A model generated the notes under the pieces. That model saw only the letters and a program-made list of their open reading frames with translations, did not search any database and was not told the DNA's origin. Shown one piece after another: positions 1-5,886 of a DNA stretch of 8,160 nucleotides (positions are counted from its first letter, which is position 1; each line of letters begins with the position of its first letter). The DNA lies in the NCBI GenBank assembly GCA_025996755.1, contig BNTR01000124.1, positions 1 through 8,160 on the forward strand. The letters run 5' to 3'. Made by a program: the position numbers and the translations under genes. Source of the stretch: Bacteroidia bacterium. Its GTDB lineage: Bacteria; Bacteroidota; Bacteroidia; Bacteroidales; Azobacteroidaceae.

Positions 1-46
1 TACCAGTCACCGCCGCGGTCCACGCGACCGGGACCGGACAAAGCAC
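1..46 (+). repeat. Left arm of a 46-base inverted repeat (pairs with 244-289)
   Basis: Bases 1-39 are the exact reverse complement of 251-289. Base 40 mismatches base 250, and bases 41-46 again match 244-249, giving 45 of 46. The arm runs off the window edge, so its full length is unknown. It does not fit the FGE reading frame, whereas the right arm does, so this arm is the displaced copy. Confidence 0.95.
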
Positions 47-389
47 ACACAACTATATTTACAGCGGCAGCAATACGATTGGCAATGTAGCATGGTATGC
101 CGACAACAGTGGAGACAGGAAGCATATAGTAGGTACTAAAGCGGCTAATGAATTGGGAATTTATGATATGAGTGGCAATGTTTCAGAATTGTGTAGCGAT
201 TGGTTTAGCAACACCTATCCATATAGCACCACCAACCCTACAGGTGCTTCGTCCGGTCCCGGTCGCGTGGACCGCGGCGGTGACTGGTACAACTCTGCAA
301 GTTGCTCCATATCGTTCCGCGTCTACACCAGCAGTACTCCCAATATCGGCTACAGTAATTCGGGTTTCCGTCTGGTGCTTCCACTTTAA
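3..389 (+). CDS. FGE-sulfatase/SUMF1-like (C-type lectin fold) protein, C-terminal part; left end open and probably chimeric
   Basis: The frame is open to the left edge, so the N-terminus is missing. From about base 39 the translation is a typical FGE-sulfatase domain: an YSGSN stretch, VAWY, then NELGIYDMSGNVSELCSDWF, then RVDRGGDWY and a final GFRLVLPL before the stop. The usual NVWEWC motif reads NVSELC. Against true formylglycine-generating enzymes, the tail after RGG keeps a Cys only at the second of the two catalytic positions, with Asn at the first. Enzymatic sulfatase activation is therefore unlikely, and a ligand-binding or displayed lectin-fold role fits better. Codons before about base 39 encode PVTAAVHATGTG, which does not resemble the family; they lie in an inverted copy of bases 251-289. 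The ATG at 153 lies inside the conserved domain and is not the start. Family assignment is confident; the role as a DGR target is inferred. Confidence 0.85.
   Translation, partial: PVTAAVHATGTGQSTHNYIYSGSNTIGNVAWYADNSGDRKHIVGTKAANELGIYDMSGNVSELCSDWFSNTYPYSTTNPTGASSGPGRVDRGGDWYNSASCSISFRVYTSSTPNIGYSNSGFRLVLPL
244..289 (-). repeat. Right arm of the 46-base inverted repeat (pairs with 1-46)
   Basis: This is the native copy. It encodes the ASSGPGRVDRGGDWY stretch just before and into the candidate variable region of the FGE-like gene. The loop between the arms is 197 bases of uninterrupted FGE-like coding sequence. Confidence 0.95.
282..380 (+). other. Candidate diversity-generating retroelement variable region (VR)
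   Basis: This is the last coding stretch of the FGE-like gene, from the codon after RGG to the GFRLV tail. Of the 27 codons from 282 to 362, 22 end in C or T. They encode a scatter of residues (Y, N, S, F, V, T, I, G) where a DGR template would carry AAC or AAT. The exceptions (TGG, GCA, ATA, TCG, TCG) are mostly low in adenine and would be framework codons. This is the pattern left by adenine-specific mutagenic retrohoming on C-type lectin targets such as Treponema TvpA. No reverse transcriptase or template repeat lies in the window, so the call rests on codon pattern and protein fold alone. Confidence 0.5.
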
Positions 390-438
390 TCCTTTTGGGC
401 AGACAGTTTTAATGTGACGGTGGAATAGACAATACCAA

Positions 439-464
439 TTTGTCGCATTTTATTCGTAACTTTG
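439..464 (+). promoter_or_regulatory. Possible dnaG promoter (Bacteroidetes -7 box)
   Basis: TAACTTTG at 457-464 matches the Bacteroidetes -7 consensus TAnnTTTG and lies 28 bases before the dnaG start codon. The nearest upstream TTTG (439-442) is only 14 bases away, against the usual 19-21, so the -33 element is doubtful. The 103-base gap between the FGE-like gene and dnaG shows no other clear signal and no convincing terminator. Confidence 0.4.
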
Positions 465-492
465 AGCCGAATTTCAGCACTAAAAAAACAGG

Positions 493-2436
493 ATGATAGA
501 CCATCAGACAGTTGAGCGCATTCAGGCGGCGGCACAGATTTATGAGGTGGTGTCCGATTTCGTTTCGCTTCGCAAGAGTGGGGCGAGCTGGGTGGGGTTG
601 TGCCCGTTTCACGACGACAAGACGCCCTCGTTTCGTGTGTCGCCCGCGAAGAACATCTGCAAGTGCTTTGCTTGTCAAGAGGGGGGCACGCCTGTTCATT
701 TCATTATGAAGCACGAGCAATTGTCGTATCCCGAGGCGTTGAAATATCTGGCGAAGAAGTACAACATTGAGGTGCACGAAACCGAATTTTCAGACGAACA
801 AAAGCAGGCGCACAACGACCGTGAGGCACTTTTTATCATCAACGGCTTTGCGCAAAAAACGTTTGCCGACCAACTTTTTACCTCCGAAGAAGGGCAAAAC
901 ATTGGTCTGTCTTATTTCCGTGAGCGCGGTTTCAGGGAGGATATTATCAAGAAATTTCAGTTGGGCTATGCCTTCGAGGAGCGCGATGCGTTTACGAAAA
1001 CAGCCCTCAAAGCGGGTTATAAGCAGTCTTTTTTGGAAAAAGTGGGCTTGACGATTGTGGGCGACAACAATTATGTGGCAGACCGGTTTCGCGGGCGCGT
1101 GATGTTTCCCGTGCACAGCCTGTCGGGCAAGGTGGTCGCTTTTGGCGGGCGCGTGTTGCAGAAAGACGCGAAAACCGCCAAATACGTCAATTCGCCCGAA
1201 AGCGAGATTTATCACAAGAGCAACGAGCTGTATGGCATCTACCTGGCGCGTCAGGCTATTGTGAAGCAGGAAAAATGCTTCCTCGTGGAGGGCTACACCG
1301 ATGTGATTTCGATGCATCAGGCGGGGATTGAAAACGTGGTGGCATCGTCGGGCACGGCTCTCACTTTGGGGCAAATTCAACTTATCCGGCGCTTCACAAA
1401 CAACGTTACAGTGCTCTACGACGGCGATTCGGCAGGCATCAAGGCGGCGGTGCGCGGGATTGACCTGCTGCTCGAAGCGGGGCTAAACATCAAAATCGTG
1501 CTGCTGCCCGAAGGCGAAGACCCCGATTCGTTTTCAAAAAAACAGTCGGCAACCACGTTTCACGACTATATCAAAGCCCACGAGGAGGATTTTGTGCAGT
1601 TCAAAACCGGCTTATTGCTCGAAGACGCGGGCAACGACCCTGTGAAAAAGGCACATATCATCAACGAAATCGTCGCCACCATCGCCCTCATCCCCGAAGA
1701 AATCATCCGTCTGGTGTATGTCAAGGAGTGTTCGCGCCTCCTCGATATAGACGAGCGCGTGCTCGTGCGGTCGATAGCCAACCAACGCCAACAAAAATAT
1801 CTGCATAAACCCAATGTTGTAGTGCCCCCACCCGTACCCGTGTCCGAAGCGGCAGAAGTCAAAGCCGCCCCGTCGCCATTGGAGCCTTACGAGCGCAACC
1901 TCCTTTACTACATTGTCCGCTATGGCGAAAAAAACGCGACCTACACAGATGCGGAAACGCAAGAAAAGTTTGAAGTCAATGTCATCGAATCCATCGTGCA
2001 AAATTTGCAGGAAGACGATTTGGAAGTATCTAACTCGCTATACAAGAGGATTTTAGATGAGGCATTCGCCCATTATCAGGACGAAGGCTTTGTGGCGGAA
2101 TCCTATTTCAAAAATCACCCCGACCCCGACATCAGCCAATTTGCGGTGGACGTTTCCACCAACAAATACATCGAAAGCAAGGTGCATTCCAAGCACAAAA
2201 AAGTGGTAACGGAAGAAGAAAAGTTGCTCGAAATGGTGCTCTATGCCGTCCTAAACTACAAAGATGCCATCCTCAAACAGCAGATGGACGACCTCACCCG
2301 CCGCATCGCCGAGGCAGAAGCCCGCCAAGAAGTGGAAACAGTGCAACAATTAGTTGCCCAACTGACCGACCTCTGGCGCAAATCTAAAAAAGAACTCGCC
2401 CTGCACCTTCGGGAGCGGATTATTATGCGGATTTGA
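493..2436 (+). CDS. dnaG: DNA primase DnaG
   Basis: DnaG synthesises the RNA primers for chromosome replication and works with the replicative helicase DnaB. The 647-aa product has the three expected parts. First is an N-terminal CHC2 zinc-binding domain (about 1-100) with ligands C37, H40, C58 and C61. Second is the RNA-polymerase core (about 120-370), including a catalytic TOPRIM fold with E266 in the EGYTD motif, D310 and D312 in YDGDSAG, and an acidic EGEDPDSF at 340-347. Third, after a Pro/Ala-rich linker (about 440-465), is a C-terminal helicase-binding region. The start MIDHQTVERI matches the usual Bacteroidetes DnaG N-terminus; no Shine-Dalgarno sequence precedes it, as is normal in this phylum. 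Length is in the phylum's usual range and longer than the 581 aa of E. coli. All catalytic and zinc residues are intact. It is the only gene on this strand until 7664 and converges with the toxin-antitoxin pair. Confidence 0.97.
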   Translation: MIDHQTVERIQAAAQIYEVVSDFVSLRKSGASWVGLCPFHDDKTPSFRVSPAKNICKCFACQEGGTPVHFIMKHEQLSYPEALKYLAKKYNIEVHETEFSDEQKQAHNDREALFIINGFAQKTFADQLFTSEEGQNIGLSYFRERGFREDIIKKFQLGYAFEERDAFTKTALKAGYKQSFLEKVGLTIVGDNNYVADRFRGRVMFPVHSLSGKVVAFGGRVLQKDAKTAKYVNSPESEIYHKSNELYGIYLARQAIVKQEKCFLVEGYTDVISMHQAGIENVVASSGTALTLGQIQLIRRFTNNVTVLYDGDSAGIKAAVRGIDLLLEAGLNIKIVLLPEGEDPDSFSKKQSATTFHDYIKAHEEDFVQFKTGLLLEDAGNDPVKKAHIINEIVATIALIPEEIIRLVYVKECSRLLDIDERVLVRSIANQRQQKYLHKPNVVVPPPVPVSEAAEVKAAPSPLEPYERNLLYYIVRYGEKNATYTDAETQEKFEVNVIESIVQNLQEDDLEVSNSLYKRILDEAFAHYQDEGFVAESYFKNHPDPDISQFAVDVSTNKYIESKVHSKHKKVVTEEEKLLEMVLYAVLNYKDAILKQQMDDLTRRIAEAEARQEVETVQQLVAQLTDLWRKSKKELALHLRERIIMRI

Positions 2437-2490
2437 TGGTTGTCTGAACCATGATTTTAATAAGATTTTCAAGATTAACAAGATTAAAAA
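2436..2490 (+). repeat. Hairpin plus period-9 tandem repeat after dnaG
   Basis: A 6-bp stem (ATGGTT 2436-2441, AACCAT 2447-2452) with a 5-base loop starts on the last base of the dnaG stop codon and is followed by GATTTT. Three 9-base units beginning AAGATT (2462, 2471, 2480) come next, differing only in their last three bases. The element fills most of the 68-base gap between the convergent dnaG and toxin genes. The stem is short and AT-rich, so it would be a weak terminator at best. From memory, similar TCTGAACCATGATTT-plus-GATT strings recur between genes in Bacteroidetes, which would make it a dispersed intergenic repeat. That recollection was not checked. Confidence 0.55.
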
Positions 2491-2504
2491 ATGCTTATCT
2501 GCAA

Positions 2505-2834
2505 TCATACCACAAAATATTGCGCGGCTACATGGTTGTTGGTAATATGTTGCACAAAGAAGACATTCCATTCCTGTCGATAAAAGCCGTACCACGAAGT
2601 ATGGCGATTTGCCGAGTATTTGATATACTCCAAATCCTTTCCATATTGGTTAAAATAGGGAGGAGCCACTCTGCCGGGGTAAATTCCAATGTGTTCGGTC
2701 ATAAAATCGACAATACGATCTACATAGGCTTTTGCATTCTTGGGGATTCCAAAATAGCCTTTTTCAAAAAGCAAAGTAGCTAATTCTTTCAGATACAATT
2801 TAACAACCGGCGAAAAAATTATCTGTCTTTCCAT
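2505..2834 (-). CDS. Putative RelE/ParE-like toxin
   Basis: This 109-aa basic protein opens with a strand (RQIIFSPVV), continues with helices, then a YGKDLEYIKYS strand, NRHTSWYGFY, and a C-terminal VFFVQHITNNHVAAQYF. The small size, the helix-then-strand order and the RHTSWYGFY/ITNNH tail resemble RelE/ParE-superfamily proteins common in Bacteroidetes. Family members usually cleave ribosome-bound mRNA or poison gyrase; which applies here cannot be read from the sequence. ATG at 2834 is chosen over the in-frame GTG at 2840 because the RQIIFSP strand follows directly. The gene overlaps the upstream 59-aa gene by 16 bases, a typical antitoxin-toxin arrangement. Family membership is a resemblance judged by eye, so an uncharacterised hypothetical protein remains possible. 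Confidence 0.6.
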   Translation of the reverse strand: MERQIIFSPVVKLYLKELATLLFEKGYFGIPKNAKAYVDRIVDFMTEHIGIYPGRVAPPYFNQYGKDLEYIKYSANRHTSWYGFYRQEWNVFFVQHITNNHVAAQYFVV

Positions 2835-2998
2835 GGCCACGAGTCAATTACTTGGTGCATATACTCCTTTAACTCCTCGCCGGTGATTGCATCTGCAATC
2901 AATTGTTGAAATTCCTCACTAAATTGGGGCATTTCGGTGTCACACCACTGCCCTGTTTCTACTTGTTGTGCCTGTTGCACTCGTTTTAACTGTTCCAT
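2819..2998 (-). CDS. Putative antitoxin, 59 aa (short overlapping gene)
   Basis: The frame runs from ATG at 2998 to TAA at 2819-2821. It encodes a Gln-rich N-terminus (MEQLKRVQQAQQVETGQW), an acidic middle with a likely helix (FSEEFQQLIADAITGEELKEY) and an ending DSWPWKDR. It is the first gene of a two-gene unit, overlaps the toxin start by 16 bases, and has a good Bacteroidetes promoter 21 bases before its start codon. An antitoxin role is inferred from size, order and overlap; no helix-turn-helix or other DNA-binding domain was recognised. Alternatively it is a small protein of unknown role co-translated with the next gene. Confidence 0.6.
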   Translation of the reverse strand: MEQLKRVQQAQQVETGQWCDTEMPQFSEEFQQLIADAITGEELKEYMHQVIDSWPWKDR

Positions 2999-3018
2999 AT
3001 TTTGAATTATTTTTTATG

Positions 3019-3048
3019 CAAAGGTAATACAAAGTTTTAAATATGCAA
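3019..3048 (-). promoter_or_regulatory. Promoter of the toxin-antitoxin unit
   Basis: Read on the minus strand, TTG (3048-3046) is followed after 19 bases by TACCTTTG (3026-3019). This fits the Bacteroidetes -33 TTG and -7 TAnnTTTG pair with normal spacing. It lies 20 bases upstream of the 59-aa gene's ATG and gives the pair a promoter independent of the ton operon. Confidence 0.65.
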
Positions 3049-3059
3049 GCGGTTTTGCA
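3044..3059. promoter_or_regulatory. Small inverted repeat over the -33 element, possible operator
   Basis: TGCAA and TTGCA are separated by 6 bases and cover the -33 TTG of the toxin-antitoxin promoter. Type II pairs are often repressed by their own complex at such sites, but a 5-bp arm in AT-rich DNA can arise by chance. Confidence 0.25.
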
Positions 3060-3075
3060 ATTATTTTATCAACTG

Positions 3076-3083
3076 CAAAGATA
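3076..3083 (-). promoter_or_regulatory. Second -7-like box upstream of the toxin-antitoxin unit
   Basis: TATCTTTG on the minus strand matches TAnnTTTG exactly, 50 bases upstream of the other -7 box. No TTG lies 19-21 bases further upstream, so it is a weaker candidate. It falls just after the stop of the 61-aa membrane protein gene. Confidence 0.25.
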
Positions 3084-3100
3084 CATACCTTTTTTCGGTA

Positions 3101-3286
3101 TTACAGCATTTTCCGCACCGCCCGCCACACGCGATAAATGCCATACACGGCAAGGACAACCCCCACGCCGGTGCGCCCGGAGCCTTGGACTTGCGGGAAT
3201 ATTTTTGTGAACAGGAACGCGGCGGCTACCGCCAGATAGAACACTGCCATCACACATTCGAAGATGAATGCCACTTTTTCTTTCAT
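3101..3286 (-). CDS. Small two-helix membrane protein, last gene of the ton operon
   Basis: This 61-aa protein has a hydrophobic helix at about 5-30 (ending LFTKIF), a short Gly-rich loop (QGSGRTG), a second helix at about 38-52 (VGVVLAVYGIYRVW) and a basic tail RAVRKML. It should be an inner-membrane hairpin with the basic tail in the cytoplasm. The start codon is one base after the stop of the PstS-like gene, so the two are probably translationally coupled. No function is recognised; comparable small proteins following the TonB-linked PstS-like gene in other Bacteroidales are recalled but unverified. A clear start, membrane topology and tight spacing support a real gene. Confidence 0.7.
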   Translation of the reverse strand: MKEKVAFIFECVMAVFYLAVAAAFLFTKIFPQVQGSGRTGVGVVLAVYGIYRVWRAVRKML

Positions 3287-3287
3287 G

Positions 3288-4271
3288 CTATTTCATTTTT
3301 GTTGATTTTTTTCCGGTGGGGTATTCTTCTTTGATGAGCACGTCCATGATGTGCGAATCGGTTACGGGCAGAAATCCGGATTTCAGGATGATTTTTTGTC
3401 CCACGGCTTGGGCGATGAAGATGCTAAATCCCGACGACAGACCCATGCGGGGGTCGGAGAGGATGAGATAGACCGGTCGCCACAGGGGGTAGTTTTCTGC
3501 CTGAATGTCGCCCGCAAAGGGCAGGTAACTGTTGGCAAGCGTTGCCGATTCGCTGCGGCTGAGGCGCGTCAGGCGGAGGGTGGCGTGGCGGCGGAGGCGG
3601 GGCGTGCCCACCTCTCCGCTCACCAAATTGGCACTAACGAAGCCCAGCGCATTGGGCATCTGTTCGATTTTTTCGAGCAGTTCGGTTGCGCCGTTGAGGG
3701 GATAAATGTTGGGCGAGAGCGTCTTGGTGCGTGCAATCGAATCGACCGCATAACGCCAGATGCCTGACTTTTTGTTGTCAAACAGCACGCGGATGGTGCC
3801 CAACTTCGACTTGGGGTTGATTTGCGACCAGTCGGTGATTTCGCCGGTCAATATCTTTTGGAGTGTCGCGAGGCTGAGGATGGAATCGCTGTTTTCGCGA
3901 TTGGTGACAACGGCGATGCCGTCGAAAGCGACAAGGTGCTTTTTGGCATCTAAATGCCGTGCCGTCAGTTTGGCGCGTTCAGACGTTGCCAAATCGCGGG
4001 TCACGATTGCCACGCGCACCGAGTCATCCGTCAGCAGGCGGATGGCATCTTCTTCGTCGGTGTAGGTGGGAAAAAGGGCAGCCTGATAGTCGCTGTACGC
4101 CTCAAAAGAGGCTATTTCGGTGTCAATCCAATGCGAAAAATCCGCATCGGCAGCGATGCGGATAATTCCTGTTTTCAGAGTGTCGTTCCATTGGCTCTGA
4201 CGGTCTTTCTTTTTACAAGAAAGACCGCAGACCAATAGCATTACCATCAAAACCGATGCAACTCGTTTCAT
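3288..4271 (-). CDS. PstS-type substrate-binding lipoprotein of the ton operon
   Basis: The 327-aa product starts with a lipoprotein signal: MKR, a hydrophobic core, then C19 followed by KKKD. The rest is a periplasmic-binding-protein fold of the PstS/PBP-like type: IRIAAD at 38-42, TRDL at 91-94 (the SRxL position of PstS), FDGIAVV at 116-122, and LQKILTGEITDW at 137-148, characteristic of the family. DNKKSG at 165-170 stands where phosphate binders have their SGT loop, and ALGFVSANL occurs later. The N-terminal Gly-Ser-Ser loop of true phosphate binders is replaced by ADADFSHW and the Thr of SGT by Ile, so phosphate binding is doubtful. No pstCAB genes are nearby. The ATG at 4271 is preferred over an upstream one at 4319, which lies inside tonB and would displace the signal peptide. 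It begins 11 bases after tonB, so a role tied to the TonB system is likely; the mechanism is unknown. Confidence 0.8.
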   Translation of the reverse strand: MKRVASVLMVMLLVCGLSCKKKDRQSQWNDTLKTGIIRIAADADFSHWIDTEIASFEAYSDYQAALFPTYTDEEDAIRLLTDDSVRVAIVTRDLATSERAKLTARHLDAKKHLVAFDGIAVVTNRENSDSILSLATLQKILTGEITDWSQINPKSKLGTIRVLFDNKKSGIWRYAVDSIARTKTLSPNIYPLNGATELLEKIEQMPNALGFVSANLVSGEVGTPRLRRHATLRLTRLSRSESATLANSYLPFAGDIQAENYPLWRPVYLILSDPRMGLSSGFSIFIAQAVGQKIILKSGFLPVTDSHIMDVLIKEEYPTGKKSTKMK

Positions 4272-4282
4272 CTGTTTGTTGG

Positions 4283-5098
4283 TTACTCCAAGCGGAACGT
4301 TATCGGCAAGTTGAACCACACGCGCACGGCGTGACCGTTGTTCTTACCGGGTGTCCAACGAGGCATCTTTTTGACCACACGTTGCGCTTCCTTGTCAAGG
4401 CTGGGGTCTAACGGGCGAAGTATTTGAACTTCACCAATCGAACCGTCCTTTTCAACCACGAATCGCAGGATTACCTTGCCCTGAATACCCTGTTCAGCCG
4501 CTACGGGCGGATATTGGATATTCTTCGACAGCCACGCAGTGATTTCCTTGTTGCCGCCGGGGAAAGTTGCTTCCACTTCCACATGGTCGTAAACCTTTTC
4601 CGGCTCATCTTGCGTCACCACTTTATGGTCTTGGAGGTCGGCGATGTCCACACCACCTTTTTCAACCCCTTCCACGTCAGCCACAGAAATCTGCGCCTTG
4701 GTGTCGGTCAATTCCTCCTGAGTCTTCATCAAGTCTTCGTCGCGCACATTTTCGTCCTTGTCGATGACCGGTGGGGTCAGTTTCACCGTTTCCTTCAAAA
4801 GAGGGGGCGGCTCCACTTCTTCCATCTTGAGTTTGTTTTCCTCCGGTACTTCCTGTTCCGACATATCCACCATTTCGACCTCAACTGTCTGTTCCACAGC
4901 GACTTTGGCGGGAATCACCGCGCTCACCAATCTGGGCAGATAAATAAGGGTCAATCCGGCTAATGTCACAATCAGCAGTGATTTTATGTGCCTGTCCGAA
5001 GACTCTTCCCTCATAGCATACGCGCCATAGGTCTTATTTTTGCCTTCAAAAATAAGGTCCAGCCACTTCTGCGAGGTTAAATCGAAATCTTTAGCCAT
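4283..5098 (-). CDS. tonB: TonB energy-transducing protein
   Basis: TonB carries energy from the ExbB/ExbD proton channel across the periplasm to outer-membrane TonB-dependent transporters. The 271-aa protein has the Bacteroidetes N-terminal cytoplasmic motif FEGKNKTYGAY (17-27) and one transmembrane helix (about 39-60). A long acidic, Pro-containing periplasmic linker follows (EVEPPPLL, KLTPPVID). The C-terminal TonB domain (about 175-271) contains the YPPVAAEQGIQGKV stretch, FVVEKDGSI, KEAQRVVKKMPRWTPGKNNG and a final WFNLPITFRLE. The C-terminal motifs are complete. It lies 27 bases after the second exbD. Confidence 0.96.
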   Translation of the reverse strand: MAKDFDLTSQKWLDLIFEGKNKTYGAYAMREESSDRHIKSLLIVTLAGLTLIYLPRLVSAVIPAKVAVEQTVEVEMVDMSEQEVPEENKLKMEEVEPPPLLKETVKLTPPVIDKDENVRDEDLMKTQEELTDTKAQISVADVEGVEKGGVDIADLQDHKVVTQDEPEKVYDHVEVEATFPGGNKEITAWLSKNIQYPPVAAEQGIQGKVILRFVVEKDGSIGEVQILRPLDPSLDKEAQRVVKKMPRWTPGKNNGHAVRVWFNLPITFRLE

Positions 5099-5125
5099 TT
5101 CATTCTTTTTTTAATTGTAAAACCA

Positions 5126-5830
5126 TCATTTTTTAGCACCTCCGGCTTGAGCAATTTCTTCCTCCGTCAGATAGTTGCTGTTCTCCGTTTTGTTGAAGAG
5201 CAAGCGTCTATCTCCGTCTGCCAAATCAATTACCGCATAGGCTCCGATGTTGCAAACCAACATCTCGTCCAGGGCGTCCACCAAGTTTTTGTACGACGAC
5301 AAATCGCTGGGCTTTATCATCACCGTTGGGGCGATTTTCAACTCTTTCATTGCCTTGTCCTGAACTTCGTTCGACAGTCTTCTAAAGACCGAATCGGGAA
5401 ATTCATTGTTCTGCAATCGAATTTTCAAAGCCTGTATTTCTTCGTACGTACCCTTATTTTTATTCAATAAGAATTGCCTTATACTTTCGGGATTTTCCGG
5501 ATTCCAACTCGCTTCTATCAAAAAGTCGGGATTGGTATAAGCCGCAGCGTCCACCATACCGGTGTAGTAATAAAGTTTATCTTCGCCACCCAGGAGCAGT
5601 GTTACAGCCCCGGATTCGCGCACTTTATTCTGCTCCTCTTTTTTGACTTCCACGTCGGAAGGCATATTTATAGGCAATGTTTCCGGTTTCAAAAGCGAAG
5701 AACACAACATGAAGAACGTTATCAGCAACATATTCATATCCACCATCGGGGTGAAATCAACACGCAACTGCTGTTTCTTCTGTTTATTTTTTCCGCCTCC
5801 ACCTGCGTCTTTTACTTGTACTTCAGACAT
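5126..5830 (-). CDS. exbD: ExbD-family biopolymer transport protein (second copy)
   Basis: This 234-aa protein has a cytoplasmic basic N-terminus with a run of Gly (AGGGGKNKQKKQQ). One transmembrane helix follows (about 29-47, VDMNMLLITFFMLCSSLL), with D31 at the proton-carrying Asp position of ExbD. A long periplasmic domain includes INMPSDVEVKK and VTLLLGGEDKLYYY. It is longer than E. coli ExbD (141 aa), as is usual for Bacteroidetes. It lies between the first exbD and tonB, with a 56-base gap before it, the widest in the operon. The two ExbD proteins differ markedly in sequence, so this is an old duplication with likely distinct roles or heteromeric assembly. Confidence 0.92.
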   Translation of the reverse strand: MSEVQVKDAGGGGKNKQKKQQLRVDFTPMVDMNMLLITFFMLCSSLLKPETLPINMPSDVEVKKEEQNKVRESGAVTLLLGGEDKLYYYTGMVDAAAYTNPDFLIEASWNPENPESIRQFLLNKNKGTYEEIQALKIRLQNNEFPDSVFRRLSNEVQDKAMKELKIAPTVMIKPSDLSSYKNLVDALDEMLVCNIGAYAVIDLADGDRRLLFNKTENSNYLTEEEIAQAGGAKK

Positions 5831-5886
5831 TTTTTTATGTTTTTAATGTATTAAACCTTGTACGGTTGTGGCGCATTGCCCAAACC

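Noticed and set aside
1..46. Left inverted arm as a DGR template repeat
   Set aside because: A template would carry adenines where the variable region was mutated, but this arm copies the GAC-TGG-TA of the variable region exactly.
153..155. ATG at 153 as the start of the FGE-like gene
   Set aside because: FGE-domain homology continues upstream of it without a stop, so it is an internal Met.
409..777. 122-codon open frame on the minus strand
   Set aside because: It overlaps the dnaG start and zinc-finger coding region and has no recognisable features.
790..1380. 196-codon open frame antisense to dnaG
   Set aside because: It lies wholly within the intact dnaG coding sequence, shows no domain features and is explained by the codon bias of the opposite strand.
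2462..2488. Period-9 repeats as a CRISPR array
   Set aside because: Units are 9 bases long, directly adjacent and without spacers.
2451..2783. 110-codon plus-strand frame across the toxin gene
   Set aside because: The minus-strand frame has the plausible protein, promoter and partner gene; this one has none of these.
3085..3101. ATACC/GGTAT hairpin as a terminator of the ton operon
   Set aside because: The stem is only 5 bp and no T-run follows on the minus strand.
4272..4319. Upstream ATG at 4319 for the PstS-like gene
   Set aside because: It lies inside tonB and would bury the lipoprotein signal peptide behind 16 hydrophilic residues.
4424..4963. 179-codon open frame antisense to tonB
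   Set aside because: Its His/Phe/Leu-rich translation is an artefact of the opposite strand; tonB is certain here.
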